Assembly: GCF_003627955.1 (NCBI RefSeq)
Contig: NZ_RBWS01000009.1
Coordinates: 186,001 to 250,000, forward strand
DNA: 64,000 nt
Source of the DNA: Sphingobacterium puteale
Lineage (GTDB): Bacteria > Bacteroidota > Bacteroidia > Sphingobacteriales > Sphingobacteriaceae
Direction: 5' to 3'
In this document: positions 46,620-55,623 of the stretch, in pieces
Layout of the letters: the number at the start of each line of letters is the position of its first letter
Numbering within the stretch: position 1 is the stretch's first letter
Translations under genes and position numbers: made by a program
Notes under the pieces: generated by a model
Told to the model about the DNA's origin: nothing
Seen by the model: the letters and a program-made list of their open reading frames with translations, nothing else
The model's database searches: none

Positions 46620-48211
46620 TGATGCAAGCACATAAAATACCGATTTTCAAATCCTGGGTGTCCGAATGGGTGGCGAGAGCCGTCATATTTACCATTCTGA
46701 TGACCTGTCTGTTCAGTTTCGCTTTTTACGGCAGTCCGATCGCGACGATGGGGTTTTACGGCATACAACCTACCGATGTACAATATGGCATGGTTGTAAT
46801 CTATGGTTCAACGGTGGCTTTCCTGGCACTTGATTTTCGGATAGTAAAATATTTTGCACCCAGAAAATATCTGCTGATTGCCCTTGCCGTCAATGCAATA
46901 TGTTCCGTTATCTGCTTTCATTTCAAAGATTGGACATTGTTTGTTATTTGCCAGTTTTTGCAAGGGATGACCTGCGCATTGATGTCAGGGATAGTATTAC
47001 AGCTCATTTTTCCAAGATTACAGTCTGTACGTGCCCGTGTGATTGCTTACAGTCTTCTTTACGGCAGTATACAAATCGCTGTACCTTTCTATTCCATCTA
47101 TACAAGTGTGGTCATTCATTTTTTTGATTTTAACTGGCTATTCTATGGATTTATTGTTGTGCTCATTATTCTGACATTTGTTGTTTTGCTGACAATGAGC
47201 GGTAAAGCGAGGTTTACCAAAAAGATACCCTTATATCAGGTGGATTGGATAGGCTATCTGTTTTATATGTCTTTCATCTTGATATTGGGATTTATACTCG
47301 TCTATGGAAGGCAATTCGGATGGTTTGATAACCCATTAATTTTGATGCTTAGTTTAAGTGCTTTAGTTATTCTTTCCCTCTTTATTATCAGAGAATCAAA
47401 ACTAAAAAGGCCATTGATCAATTTACAGATCTTTAAGGCAAAGAATTTTGTTTTTGGGTTATTCCTACTTGTTACATTCTACATTTTCAAAGGTAGTACC
47501 GGACTAGCCTATGGTTATGTGGAAGTGATTTTAGGAAATGACCCACTGCATACCATTCCGATATGGATGGCTGTAATTTTAGGAACGATCCTGAGCATGT
47601 TGGTCACTTCCCGATTTGTTTTAATGGGGTACAACTTGATCAGGATGATTATTGCCGGTTTTGGTATAATGGCAATTTACTATGCCTATATGATACTATT
47701 TGTTTCTGTACAGGGTGAAACAATCAATTTTATTCTTCCGATGTTTGTTTATGGTGTGGCCACAGGTGTTCTATTTGTTCCGATTGTTTCATTTACCGCT
47801 TCATCAGCACCTCCGAAAATTGCAGTCAATGCCTCGCTTGTTGGCATATTGGCAAGGTTCACCGGTTTTAGCGCAAGTCTGGCATTTAACAACGAACTTC
47901 AATTATTTACAAAATCCGCGGTTCGCGAAAAGATACGGGAAGCACTCACGGAAACAAATCCGCAGTTACCACTTACTTTACTGGATATTCAAAACCAATA
48001 TATCAATGCTGGCCGTGATATGTATAATTCGAAAACAGTATCCACAGGCTATTTCAATCAAATGATTAATCATCAACTATTGGCCCGTGCTACTAGGGAT
48101 TATTACGATTGGATGTTAATGGGGGTGATATTTGTCATTGTCATTTTACTCTTCTTGCCTCAAATACAATATGTTGTTTTAAAATTAAGGAAAGGTAATA
48201 TCCCTTATTAA
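46619..48211 (+). CDS. MFS drug exporter, EmrB/DHA2-like
   Basis: 530 aa with about 14 hydrophobic helices, the DHA2 layout. The N-terminal loop differs from classical EmrB, but the order TolC-EmrA-MFS and the 1-bp overlap (ATG within TAATG) make it the pump of the cassette. A VARAVIF start and a large C-terminal loop with amphipathic residues (LFTKSAVREKIREAL) are visible. The substrate is unknown; antimicrobial efflux is the usual role. Confidence 0.88.
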   Translation: MMQAHKIPIFKSWVSEWVARAVIFTILMTCLFSFAFYGSPIATMGFYGIQPTDVQYGMVVIYGSTVAFLALDFRIVKYFAPRKYLLIALAVNAICSVICFHFKDWTLFVICQFLQGMTCALMSGIVLQLIFPRLQSVRARVIAYSLLYGSIQIAVPFYSIYTSVVIHFFDFNWLFYGFIVVLIILTFVVLLTMSGKARFTKKIPLYQVDWIGYLFYMSFILILGFILVYGRQFGWFDNPLILMLSLSALVILSLFIIRESKLKRPLINLQIFKAKNFVFGLFLLVTFYIFKGSTGLAYGYVEVILGNDPLHTIPIWMAVILGTILSMLVTSRFVLMGYNLIRMIIAGFGIMAIYYAYMILFVSVQGETINFILPMFVYGVATGVLFVPIVSFTASSAPPKIAVNASLVGILARFTGFSASLAFNNELQLFTKSAVREKIREALTETNPQLPLTLLDIQNQYINAGRDMYNSKTVSTGYFNQMINHQLLARATRDYYDWMLMGVIFVIVILLFLPQIQYVVLKLRKGNIPY

Positions 48212-48309
48212 TTTTATTATGGCAGATAAAGCTTCAGGCTGTTGGAGCAAATCATGATGCAAGTATGGTACGCTTTTTAAAGGAAAAAGATTCATTAATT
48301 GCGCTATTG

Positions 48310-48639
48310 CTATTTCACGAATGTACCCGTCATGATGCAATGCCAATCGTAATTACAAAAACGACATTGTTTTGCTGTTGGAGTTCTGGCTAGTTTGCCA
48401 CAATTGGGGCAGTAATTAAAAAAAATTTCAGATGTATGATCATGTATAATACGCGTTGCTATATCTTCATTAAATTTCTCTAGTCCATTATTCAATAAAC
48501 TTAGTGAATTTTCGTCTTTGGTTAGCCATCCAGCTTTAAAGTAAACCCTCTTTATTTTATCAATATCCTCATTTTGATCTATCTTTAAAAGTGAATGCGC
48601 ATGTTGATAAGCAAGTTTTTCTTTTGAGGAAGCGTCCAA
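48310..48639 (-). CDS. Hypothetical protein with C-terminal zinc ribbon
   Basis: 109 aa. The C-terminal 35 residues contain CPNCG, then CRFC after 10 residues, a likely structural zinc ribbon, with a following DWHC. The N-terminal part is helical and charged. I do not recognise a named family. The role is unknown. It stands alone after the efflux cassette, on the opposite strand. Confidence 0.6.
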   Translation of the reverse strand: MDASSKEKLAYQHAHSLLKIDQNEDIDKIKRVYFKAGWLTKDENSLSLLNNGLEKFNEDIATRIIHDHTSEIFFNYCPNCGKLARTPTAKQCRFCNYDWHCIMTGTFVK

Positions 48640-48896
48640 TAATAGTGATTTTTAAAGGTTATCTTTTCGTCTTCATGAAATATGGCTCACTATTTTTTGA
48701 ATTTACAAAACAGCACTCAAAAGACAAAATATATAACTCAGCAACTATAATTTCTATATCTATTTTGTATCGCAGATCTGATGCAAATTCTTATTTTTAC
48801 TCCTATTGGAAATTCCATATGAAGCCATTATAAAAGATAGATATTTTTATTTTTGATACATTAACAGGTATTTTGTTTGATAAGGTACCAGAATAT

Positions 48897-49187
48897 ATGG
48901 AAATCGTGGAAATGGGAGAGGATAGTCTTTTCTCAGATCGTTCAACATATTTATTTATGAACGAATTTGCGACATATATTGGCGGCCAGATCATAGCAGA
49001 CCGGACAGGCCCTTTTGTCGAAAGCTCCTATGATTATATCAATTATATTGGGCAAAGTCACAACCGTGAAATTATCAATATTGTACATGTTGGTATCCTC
49101 GAAATATTATATATGGAGTATGGAGTTGGTAGGCAATGGGTCAAGATGAATCTGAGCGAAAGGCTACAACCTTATTTCGAAGCTTGA
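48897..49187 (+). CDS. Hypothetical protein, possibly N-terminally truncated
   Basis: 96 aa from the ATG at 48897. The frame is open back to 48834 without an earlier ATG, and the upstream codons (FDTLTGILFDKVPEY) look protein-like, so the 5' part may be lost or the start may be a rare codon such as the TTG at 48873. Motifs include YLFMNEFATYIGGQIIADRTG and FVESSYDYINYI. A shorter decayed paralogue lies at 55.62 kb. The family is unknown; immunity-like by context only. Confidence 0.55.
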   Translation: MEIVEMGEDSLFSDRSTYLFMNEFATYIGGQIIADRTGPFVESSYDYINYIGQSHNREIINIVHVGILEILYMEYGVGRQWVKMNLSERLQPYFEA

Positions 49188-49247
49188 TCAAAATATTATA
49201 GGTAAGATATTATATTAAAACAGCAATTTATATCATATTTACATGTA

Positions 49248-49748
49248 ATGAGAAAAGTAGTATTTAAAGACGTAGACGGAAAAACAAAAAAACTTATGCT
49301 TTGTCATGCAAAAGGGGGAGTTTATCTTTTTGGATATTACAGTTTACAGGACAGTTTTGCAGATTGGGATCATTTCTTTTACACTATGGAAGATGCGATT
49401 GAGTGTTGCTTTGAGGATTATGATGTTAATGAAGAGGATTGGATAATAATTGCAGACCAACCTGAAAATTGTCAGCAGGACTTTATTATTCCGACAAGGA
49501 TAAAAGGCAGAGAAGTCGGAAAGCCTGTGTTTGGACGTCTACAACAATTTGTTAAAGGACAGTGGGTTGACTATGAAATATCAGAGAACTGTATAAGTTT
49601 TGATGGACTTACAGGTGATGAGAGATTATTGACCACCGGACTTGTATTTGAGTATGAGAAGGCTTTAATTGAAGATAAGGCAAAAGCAACAAAAATTTTG
49701 ACAGCATTAAACTTTGGTAAACCTTCTATTGACACAATTATTGGATAA
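49248..49748 (+). CDS. Hypothetical protein, 166 aa, immunity-like
   Basis: I cannot name a family. The protein is acidic, without signal or membrane segments. The first half (to about residue 75) reads VFKDVDGKTKKLMLCHAKGGVYLFGYY and DYDVNEEDWIIIADQPENCQ, a mixed alpha/beta fold. The second half holds QFVKGQWVDYEISENCISFDGL and a C-terminal helix. Acidic single-domain proteins in gene arrays like this are often toxin immunity proteins. A trace of its 3' end recurs at about 55,726-55,745. Confidence 0.55.
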   Translation: MRKVVFKDVDGKTKKLMLCHAKGGVYLFGYYSLQDSFADWDHFFYTMEDAIECCFEDYDVNEEDWIIIADQPENCQQDFIIPTRIKGREVGKPVFGRLQQFVKGQWVDYEISENCISFDGLTGDERLLTTGLVFEYEKALIEDKAKATKILTALNFGKPSIDTIIG

Positions 49749-49774
49749 ATTAATATAACGTTAACCATCATCTA

Positions 49775-50539
49775 ATGGATTTAAAAGAGATAAAAAATAT
49801 ACAAGATTTCCAGCAGTTTCTATTTCAACAAAAAAATGAAAATTTTGTTCAGGCTGACGATTCCAATTATTCAAAGACAATTTGTGGAACCGATTTCAGA
49901 TCTGAAATTCTGTATGTTCTACCATCGACTGAAACATTGGAAAATATCCGGTTTTATGACAATCTGAAGTTTATCACCATCAATAACTATAAGATTGATC
50001 GTAAAAATCTTGACGCATTAAAGAAGTATAAGAATAATTTAACAGATGTCAGCCATTTACATATTTGGAACATCAAACAAAATGACTTGGATTTAATTTC
50101 ATTGTTTCCAAATTTGACTCATTTATTAATTTCACATGTCAAAAAAGCCGACTTTTCATTTAACCGCTTAGACGAATTAACGAATCTGAACACGCTATGT
50201 CTTTTAAGTCTAAACAAAGTATCAGACTTCAATTTCTTGCCAAACGCTTCAAAATCCAGAATTAAAAACCTTTCATTAACTTATACTTCAAACCTTAAAA
50301 GCTTGAATGGGATTGATAAGTTCGAAAACCTTGAACACTTATCCCTCTTTGCATCAACAACAGAGAGCAACAAAAAAGTGGACCTTGACGATTTATCAGG
50401 AATGGAAAACCTAACAAAACTTAAAACATTTGAAATTGGTTATTTTCGGTTTAACAATACGGAAATGGCCAACAGACTTTCGGTTTTAAAGGAATTAAAA
50501 GAGTTTGTTATTGATAATATCAAATATGCAAATATATAA
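49775..50539 (+). CDS. Third leucine-rich repeat protein, possible immunity protein
   Basis: 254 aa with an N-terminal cap (LKEIKNIQDFQQFLFQQ). Irregular LRR units follow: NLTDVSHLHIWNIK, FPNLTHLLISHVK, LTNLNTLCLLSLN, IKNLSLTYTSNLKSLNGI and FENLEHLSLFAST. There is no signal peptide. It resembles the LRR proteins at 39.8 and 41.9 kb in general plan but is divergent. It stands 26 bp after the 166 aa gene and 13 bp before the next, so this may be a short operon. Confidence 0.75.
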   Translation: MDLKEIKNIQDFQQFLFQQKNENFVQADDSNYSKTICGTDFRSEILYVLPSTETLENIRFYDNLKFITINNYKIDRKNLDALKKYKNNLTDVSHLHIWNIKQNDLDLISLFPNLTHLLISHVKKADFSFNRLDELTNLNTLCLLSLNKVSDFNFLPNASKSRIKNLSLTYTSNLKSLNGIDKFENLEHLSLFASTTESNKKVDLDDLSGMENLTKLKTFEIGYFRFNNTEMANRLSVLKELKEFVIDNIKYANI

Positions 50540-50552
50540 CAAATGCGTTTGA

Positions 50553-51170
50553 ATGAAATTATTGGACTTTTTCAAAATATTTAAACGAAAGACAACAGCA
50601 AGAAGGAAACTTGAGGCAGACGGTTATTTGCCACTTCTCTGGGAAGACGATTATTGTCAAGTTGTAATTGTTCCATTAGAAAATATGGCATATGTATTAA
50701 AATCGATCGCAGAAATAGAACCACTTTCAGAGGTGTCACGAACAGATTTTGGATTTACTGAAATATTTGAACATGGAGAAATGCCTATAACCACCATTTC
50801 AAAAGAAATCCGAGAAGACTATTTAATGGAGCTATTAACAGTTTTTGGATTTGAAAGAGCAACACACATAGATTATAATTACGATAAAATTATTGACTGC
50901 ACAACAAGACAGACTAAAGCATTTGGTTTCTCGAACTTCACCATCTTTTTTGAAATAGAAGGGGAGTTTGTCAAACATGTTTGGCTTTCGATTAGCGAAC
51001 GAGTTTCTTTAGCGGAAACTTCTGTAAAGAAATTTGAACACATTAAGTCAGTTTTATATCGTTTAGGTGAAGAATGTGAAATGATTTTGGTCGATTGGAA
51101 TAGTATGGAATTAATCGATTTGAGAAACCGGTATCAGATAAATAATTACTTAAATTATTTTTGGAAATGA
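50553..51170 (+). CDS. Hypothetical protein, 205 aa, with a decayed copy nearby
   Basis: The N-terminus is basic and hydrophobic (KLLDFFKIFKRKTTARRKLEADG), then an alpha/beta body with CQVVIVPLENMAYVLKSIAEIE and a C-terminal FEIEGEFVKHVWLSIS followed by SVLYRLGEECEMILVDWNS. The KLLDFFK start recalls other bacterial proteins of the SMI1/DUF group, but no family can be named. Its C-terminal ~62 codons recur, frameshifted, at 55.75-55.93 kb. Confidence 0.6.
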   Translation: MKLLDFFKIFKRKTTARRKLEADGYLPLLWEDDYCQVVIVPLENMAYVLKSIAEIEPLSEVSRTDFGFTEIFEHGEMPITTISKEIREDYLMELLTVFGFERATHIDYNYDKIIDCTTRQTKAFGFSNFTIFFEIEGEFVKHVWLSISERVSLAETSVKKFEHIKSVLYRLGEECEMILVDWNSMELIDLRNRYQINNYLNYFWK

Positions 51171-51235
51171 TAGATAAGTACGAAAATTGGAAGATTGAGT
51201 TATTTAAATTCGAATCCGTAATAAACAATTATAAC

Positions 51236-51439
51236 TTAAAAAGAATAGTTAATTCCCTTTTGCCAGTAATTCTGTTGGTGAATAGCCGAATTGTCATCGT
51301 AACTTAATTCATTCCGGATATAGAAAGAAATGATCAGGCAGGCCGCTATGCCAATGGCTAATCCGGCCACATTCAAAAATGTATACCCCTTGTTTCTGTT
51401 CATATTTCGCAACGTGATTTTTAGGTAGTTTTTTATCAT
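51236..51439 (-). pseudogene. N-terminal fragment of a MacB-like FtsX-type ABC permease
   Basis: The first ~47 residues, MIKNYLKITLRNMNRNKG then YTFLNVAGLAIGIAACLIISFYIRNE, are the standard N-terminus and first transmembrane helix of Bacteroidota MacB-like permeases, which are about 780-800 aa. After LSYD the frame becomes unrelated and stops at 67 codons. The periplasmic domain and the other three helices are gone. The upstream region still shows a sigma-54-like promoter. Confidence 0.8.
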
Positions 51440-51544
51440 GTTTTTTTGCTTTTACTCCGTCAGCCAATAAACAAAAAATAAGATCGAAAGACCTAATGAT
51501 TTTCAGATAAGTCTTAAGAAGGCTTCATCCAACGGTTAAACCGT

Positions 51545-51561
51545 TTCAATAAGGTTGCCAA
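51545..51561 (-). promoter_or_regulatory. Sigma-54-like -24/-12 promoter of the permease relic
   Basis: On the minus strand TTGGCA-N6-TTGAA matches the sigma-54 consensus YTGGCAC-N5-TTGCW, with GG and TTG in the correct spacing; the -12 GC is GA here. It lies about 105 bp before the relic's ATG. Confidence 0.5.
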
Positions 51562-51612
51562 TTGTATAAGTGGCTTGTATTCATATGGTTAATGATGTTT
51601 TGTCTGGATAGG

Positions 51613-51649
51613 TGTTCGTATTCGGACATTCTCTGTTCGTATTCGGACA
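51613..51649 (-). repeat. Tandem operator-like repeats upstream of the sigma-54 site
   Basis: TGTTCGTATTCGGACA occurs at 51613-51628 and 51634-51649, exactly 21 bp apart. Each copy is an imperfect inverted repeat (TGTCCG/CGAACA on the minus strand). The position 50-100 bp upstream of a -24/-12 element fits enhancer sites for a sigma-54 response regulator. Confidence 0.65.
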
Positions 51650-51783
51650 GTGGATTGGTTTCGGGTGGACTACATATTTTTGATTAATTTAAGGATACTT
51701 TATCATATTTGATTGTTGATATTCATCAGTAATGAGCTTTTTATATTAATAAATCATAATTTGAGATCCCAAGTAGATTGGTA

Positions 51784-52026
51784 TTACAAATCACTTTCGA
51801 CACTATTTGGTTCGTATATTTCAAATACATAGGGGTAGTTATCTATTTTTAGATATTTGTACTTGGCATGATTATTAAATGGATGTCGGTCATATTCTAA
51901 TGCCAAATATTCGATTGTTCCTTCCGATTTTGCATAGTCAGATTTTTCTTTTGTACTTGTAATAACTATATATAGCCCAGCTGTGATAGTTATAATTGCG
52001 GCAATAATAAGTTTGTTAAAATGCAT
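51784..52026 (-). CDS. Small membrane-anchored hypothetical protein
   Basis: 80 aa. One N-terminal hydrophobic segment (LIIAAIITITAGLYIVI) could be a signal anchor. The rest is polar, with KYLKIDNYPYVFEIYEP. The family is unknown. It follows the 122 aa secreted protein gene by 14 bp, and the two are probably co-transcribed. Confidence 0.55.
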   Translation of the reverse strand: MHFNKLIIAAIITITAGLYIVITSTKEKSDYAKSEGTIEYLALEYDRHPFNNHAKYKYLKIDNYPYVFEIYEPNSVESDL

Positions 52027-52040
52027 TTCAAGAGTGATCG

Positions 52041-52409
52041 TTAATTCTCCTCAGCTTTCTTCATTACGTAAATAATTCCAGAAGTTCCTCCCGAGCCATT
52101 ATAGTTATCCGTTAAGTCGAATGTATTTACTAATTCATAGCCAATTTTAGACATATAGTTCAATATGGCAGCATACGACTTTTTATTGGTCAGTATTTCG
52201 GACAGCTTTTCACCTTCTGCGATCTGTTCATCCGAATCTCCTAAGTCAACTCTCACCTTTAGTTTTTTCGACAGGAATTTTCCTTCCACCCGAATATAAG
52301 CATAGGAAAAGGTCATTTGTAGTTCGGTTTGAGTATCTACTTTATAATGTGCTGAACTACTCCCAAGACAGCAGGCAAACAAAAATATGGTTAATAACAA
52401 CTTATACAT
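52041..52409 (-). CDS. Secreted hypothetical protein, 122 aa
   Basis: It has a clear signal peptide (LLLTIFLFACCLGSSSA), with cleavage likely after SSA. The Cys pair inside the signal is not a good lipobox. The mature part includes RVDLGDSDEQIAEGEKLSEIL and YMSKIGYELVNTFDL, which looks like the DUF4177-type pattern in which a protein ends in a GYELV strand. The function is unknown. It is the first gene of a likely two-gene unit. Confidence 0.6.
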   Translation of the reverse strand: MYKLLLTIFLFACCLGSSSAHYKVDTQTELQMTFSYAYIRVEGKFLSKKLKVRVDLGDSDEQIAEGEKLSEILTNKKSYAAILNYMSKIGYELVNTFDLTDNYNGSGGTSGIIYVMKKAEEN

Positions 52410-52492
52410 GATATCTTTTATTTTAAAAAATTGTCATAGACTATGGATACTTTTCTTATTTATGCCTAATTATTTTTTAGTGTAATCAAATG

Positions 52493-53167
52493 TTAATCAT
52501 ATTGGTTATCATAAATAAACGGAAAGTCTTTGGTATTATAAATATCAATATCTTTAAATTTATCAACAATGTTTGTCACGAACTCCTTACCATCGAACAC
52601 AAATGAGGCTCTGTAAGCAAATTCCTTCAAGACAAAAACATGTTTATCCAAAGATTCTGTAATAAGTGCCAAGTCTGGGTATATATAATTAGTAGTTCCG
52701 TTCACCTTACTTCTGACACTTGTTTTCTGATTGAGATCAAACTTATCATCATCGAACTTTCCGAATCTTAAGGCAAAAAACTTTCTATCTGTTAATTGAT
52801 TACCTTCCTTATTTACCAACTTCAAGGTTGAATATTCATATTGACCTTTATCCAATCCATTATTAGAGAGCTCCCGAAAGAAATCCAGCGACAATATCTT
52901 TACATCCGAACCATATTCGAGGTAATTGAATTGAAAATCAGTCTGTTTTTTCTTGAACACCAAATACAATTCCGAAGGAAACTTATATTCCTTTTCTTCT
53001 GGAGGAAAAGGTAAGTTTTTATAGTCTAATGTACGCCATTGTGAATCAGTGTAAAATTTGGTCCTTTTGGAAGGATCGTAAGTGTCGAAAAGGGTAATGT
53101 CATCCAGCAAAGGAACTCCTTTTCTTTTTATATGACCACGTTGAAAGGTTACAAATAATTTGTTCAT
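52493..53167 (-). CDS. Hypothetical protein, immunity-like (Imm43/DUF1629-type pattern)
   Basis: 224 aa without signal or membrane segments. The N-terminus reads LFVTFQRGHIKRKGVPLLDD, and the middle has SELYLVFKKKQTDFQFNYLEYG. The C-terminus is mostly beta strands (ITESLDKHVFVLKEFA). The pattern is loosely like immunity proteins of the Imm43 or DUF1629 kind, but I cannot confirm a family. It follows the DUF416-like gene by 13 bp. Confidence 0.5.
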   Translation of the reverse strand: MNKLFVTFQRGHIKRKGVPLLDDITLFDTYDPSKRTKFYTDSQWRTLDYKNLPFPPEEKEYKFPSELYLVFKKKQTDFQFNYLEYGSDVKILSLDFFRELSNNGLDKGQYEYSTLKLVNKEGNQLTDRKFFALRFGKFDDDKFDLNQKTSVRSKVNGTTNYIYPDLALITESLDKHVFVLKEFAYRASFVFDGKEFVTNIVDKFKDIDIYNTKDFPFIYDNQYD

Positions 53168-53180
53168 AATCCGTTTTTCT

Positions 53181-53744
53181 CTATCTGTACAGTTTTTTCG
53201 AATTACTATCCAATTTTTTTTCAGCCATTAATCTAAGAATCAGTGTCTGTGATTCAATTTCCCTTTGCACAATGGGCTCATTAAAACCTTCATCCGTCAA
53301 AATATCCTGATCATCGTCCTGTAGTTTGGAATCGATGGCGTTCAAAACTGCCATCGATAGGTTGTATTCGAAACCGCGACGCTTTGAAACTGCGAAATTC
53401 ATGATCGCGTCAATTGATATGATCAATTCATATAAGGCATTTTCCTGATAATCGGTCCGATCCAGGTCGGTCTCATTGATATCATTCAGGTCCCTCAAAT
53501 AAATTCTTGATTTTTCCGGGGACAACTTATCGTTACTGTCGACCACGGACCAGATGTAGGAAAGGATATCCTTTATCAGCGAAATTTCCTTTTCAGCCAG
53601 AAGTCTTGAGATGATGCCCTGGCTTATCGCCAGCAATTCTTCACAGACCCATCCGCCCCAGAAAAATAGATTTTCATCCTTGATTGCAGCAGTATATTTT
53701 CTGCATTCATCCATGTAAGCTTTAAATCCATTGTTATCTTTCAT
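53181..53744 (-). CDS. DUF416-like helical protein, possible immunity protein
   Basis: 187 aa, mainly helical, no signal. Three blocks resemble E. coli YjaG (DUF416): LFFWGGWVCEELLAISQ, ENALYELIISIDAIMNFA and NEPIVQREIESQTLILRLM. The similarity is by eye and the assignment tentative. Such proteins are common next to toxin and immunity genes. It is the first gene of a two-gene unit with the 224 aa protein. Confidence 0.5.
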   Translation of the reverse strand: MKDNNGFKAYMDECRKYTAAIKDENLFFWGGWVCEELLAISQGIISRLLAEKEISLIKDILSYIWSVVDSNDKLSPEKSRIYLRDLNDINETDLDRTDYQENALYELIISIDAIMNFAVSKRRGFEYNLSMAVLNAIDSKLQDDDQDILTDEGFNEPIVQREIESQTLILRLMAEKKLDSNSKKLYR

Positions 53745-54033
53745 AAAATTTTAGTGACTTTGTAGAATATAAAGATAGTATTTCTGACGATTGTGTTTTC
53801 TTTTAATTCTTCTTTGTCATTACTTATTTGATATTCGCAGGGTTTTAATAAATTTTGAATTATGTTTTAGGCCGAGTGATTTCATTTCTTGCTCTTAAAG
53901 GCAAATGATAGGGTGAATAGGATGGATACATCGTTTTTCAATAAATGAATGATATGATTTAAAATAGGGAGGTCTTTGCGAAAAAATAAAATACACGATT
54001 TAAATGACGAATCTTAAATGAAAACCAAATTGT

Positions 54034-54448
54034 ATGGTCAGCCATTCCCGAACTCCAAGAAGCAATGATTCAATAAGTCCTGTTGTAGAGGAAAAATTCA
54101 GGTTCAATTCAAAAAAGAGAATTACTACAACCTGTCCAACTATGAGAAGAAGATGCAGGAAATGTACAAGCGCGTCACAGAAACGCTCAAGCGAAGTGCC
54201 CAGGCAATTCGTGCTAATGCTATTATTGGACTTAGTGTGGATATTGACTAAATTTCGGGAAAGGTATAAGCCAGCTATTTATGATTATTGCAGTGGGGAC
54301 ACCAGTACATCTTAAAGAGGTTGCTCGCGTTCCGATAGAGAAGCTGGGTGATCTAATGGATGGCGCATTGGTTCAGCATAATATAAACTTTAAATATGCT
54401 GACATTGTTTCTCTTGTGATGCATTCAAATGCGAAACTGTCCATATAA
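54034..54448 (+). pseudogene. Decayed YbjQ/heavy-metal-binding-domain gene
   Basis: Several frames together read as one protein: NYYNLSNYEKKMQEMYKRV, TETLKRSAQAIRANAIIGLSVDID, then a stop, ISGK, another stop, and after a frameshift MIIAVGTPVHLKEVARVPIEKL to a TAA at 54446-54448. The ANAIIGLSVDID and AVGTPV blocks match the core of the YbjQ (DUF74) family. Two nonsense codons and a frameshift make it inactive. Confidence 0.7.
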
Positions 54449-54499
54449 TCAGTAGAGCTTACTAAATTGCCGTTTACACCAACTATTGAAGACAGGCAA

Positions 54500-55408
54500 T
54501 TAATCAACACCCTTTGCACGTATGGGGATGCAATAAATTGCTGTTGAAGCTGTGATAAATAAATCAGTCCGATCTTTGCCCCCAAAACAGACATTCGATG
54601 TCCATGGTTCTTTTACCTCAATATGTCCTATCAATACGCCTATCGGACTATAGATAGAAACACCTTTCCCCGTAAGGTAAACATTTCCACGATTGTCCAA
54701 TGTCATCCCATCAGAGCCTTGGTCGATGACCGCCTTCTGTCCGCTGAGTTTACCGTTAGATTCAATGGTATACCTGTAAGTTTTATTTCGCACCCTATCC
54801 GCTACATATAGGTATTTTCCATCGGGCGATCCTACAATGCCGTTAGGCTTAGCTACATCATCAGCCACTACAATTGGTTTTTTACCTTTTCCCGGAGGGA
54901 GGTAATAAACTTTCTGCCCTTCTATCTCTGGTTTTTTTCTGGTCCAGTAGTCACGCTGGTAGTAAGGGTCTGTAAAGTAAATCCCCCCTTTCTTATCTGC
55001 CCAAAGATCATTTGGACCATTCAGTTTCCTTCCATTTACATCTGACAGTAGGACGGTAACTTTGCCATCTTTGCTTATTGACCAAATTTCGTTTTTTTCA
55101 TCTGCGCAGGCAAGTAGCTGACCGCGGTGGTTAAAGTACAGTCCATTGGCACGGCCGGCTGAATCTTTAAAAAGAGAAAGATGACCTTTTGTATTGTATT
55201 TCCAGATTTTGTTATTGGGCTGGTCAGTAAAATAGACATTCCCTTCCTTGTCCACTGCCGGCCCTTCTGTAAATGCAAACTGCCGAGATATTAATTTCAG
55301 GCTGTCCTGATCAAATAATTGCGCCTTTACACCTAAGCCCCTTAATGAGAATAGTAATATTAGCAAGAATGCCGAATAGTATCTGCTGGAATTAATGAAA
55401 TGTAGCAT
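54500..55408 (-). CDS. Secreted SMP-30/gluconolactonase/LRE family protein
   Basis: 302 aa six-bladed beta-propeller with a signal peptide (SAFLLILLFSLRGLGVKAQ). The family blocks are present: FTEGPAVDKEGNVYFTDQPNNKIW (first calcium-binding Glu), RLNGPNDL-like GRKLNGPNDLWAD with the metal-binding Asn, KPNGIVGSPDGKYLYVADR with the third ligand Asn/Asp, and GSDGMTLDNRGNVYLT. It is probably a periplasmic lactonase acting on gluconolactone or related sugar lactones. It is a metabolic gene within the immunity-like region, apparently monocistronic. Confidence 0.9.
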   Translation of the reverse strand: MLHFINSSRYYSAFLLILLFSLRGLGVKAQLFDQDSLKLISRQFAFTEGPAVDKEGNVYFTDQPNNKIWKYNTKGHLSLFKDSAGRANGLYFNHRGQLLACADEKNEIWSISKDGKVTVLLSDVNGRKLNGPNDLWADKKGGIYFTDPYYQRDYWTRKKPEIEGQKVYYLPPGKGKKPIVVADDVAKPNGIVGSPDGKYLYVADRVRNKTYRYTIESNGKLSGQKAVIDQGSDGMTLDNRGNVYLTGKGVSIYSPIGVLIGHIEVKEPWTSNVCFGGKDRTDLFITASTAIYCIPIRAKGVD

Positions 55409-55623
55409 AGTAAAAGTAATTAATTAAAGTTATCCTTTTTCCAAGAAAATCAAGGAATGGTATTCAAGTATGAATAGTCTCTATTTCAAGTCCAATATAT
55501 ATATAATTTTATAAAGACCCGAAAATATTACCTCTAGTAGAGCTCGGTTCGTCCACTTTTATTGGAAGATTTCAAAGGTCTATATTGTTTTTCTGAGCAT
55601 CAATAATTTGTATTTTTGTATTT

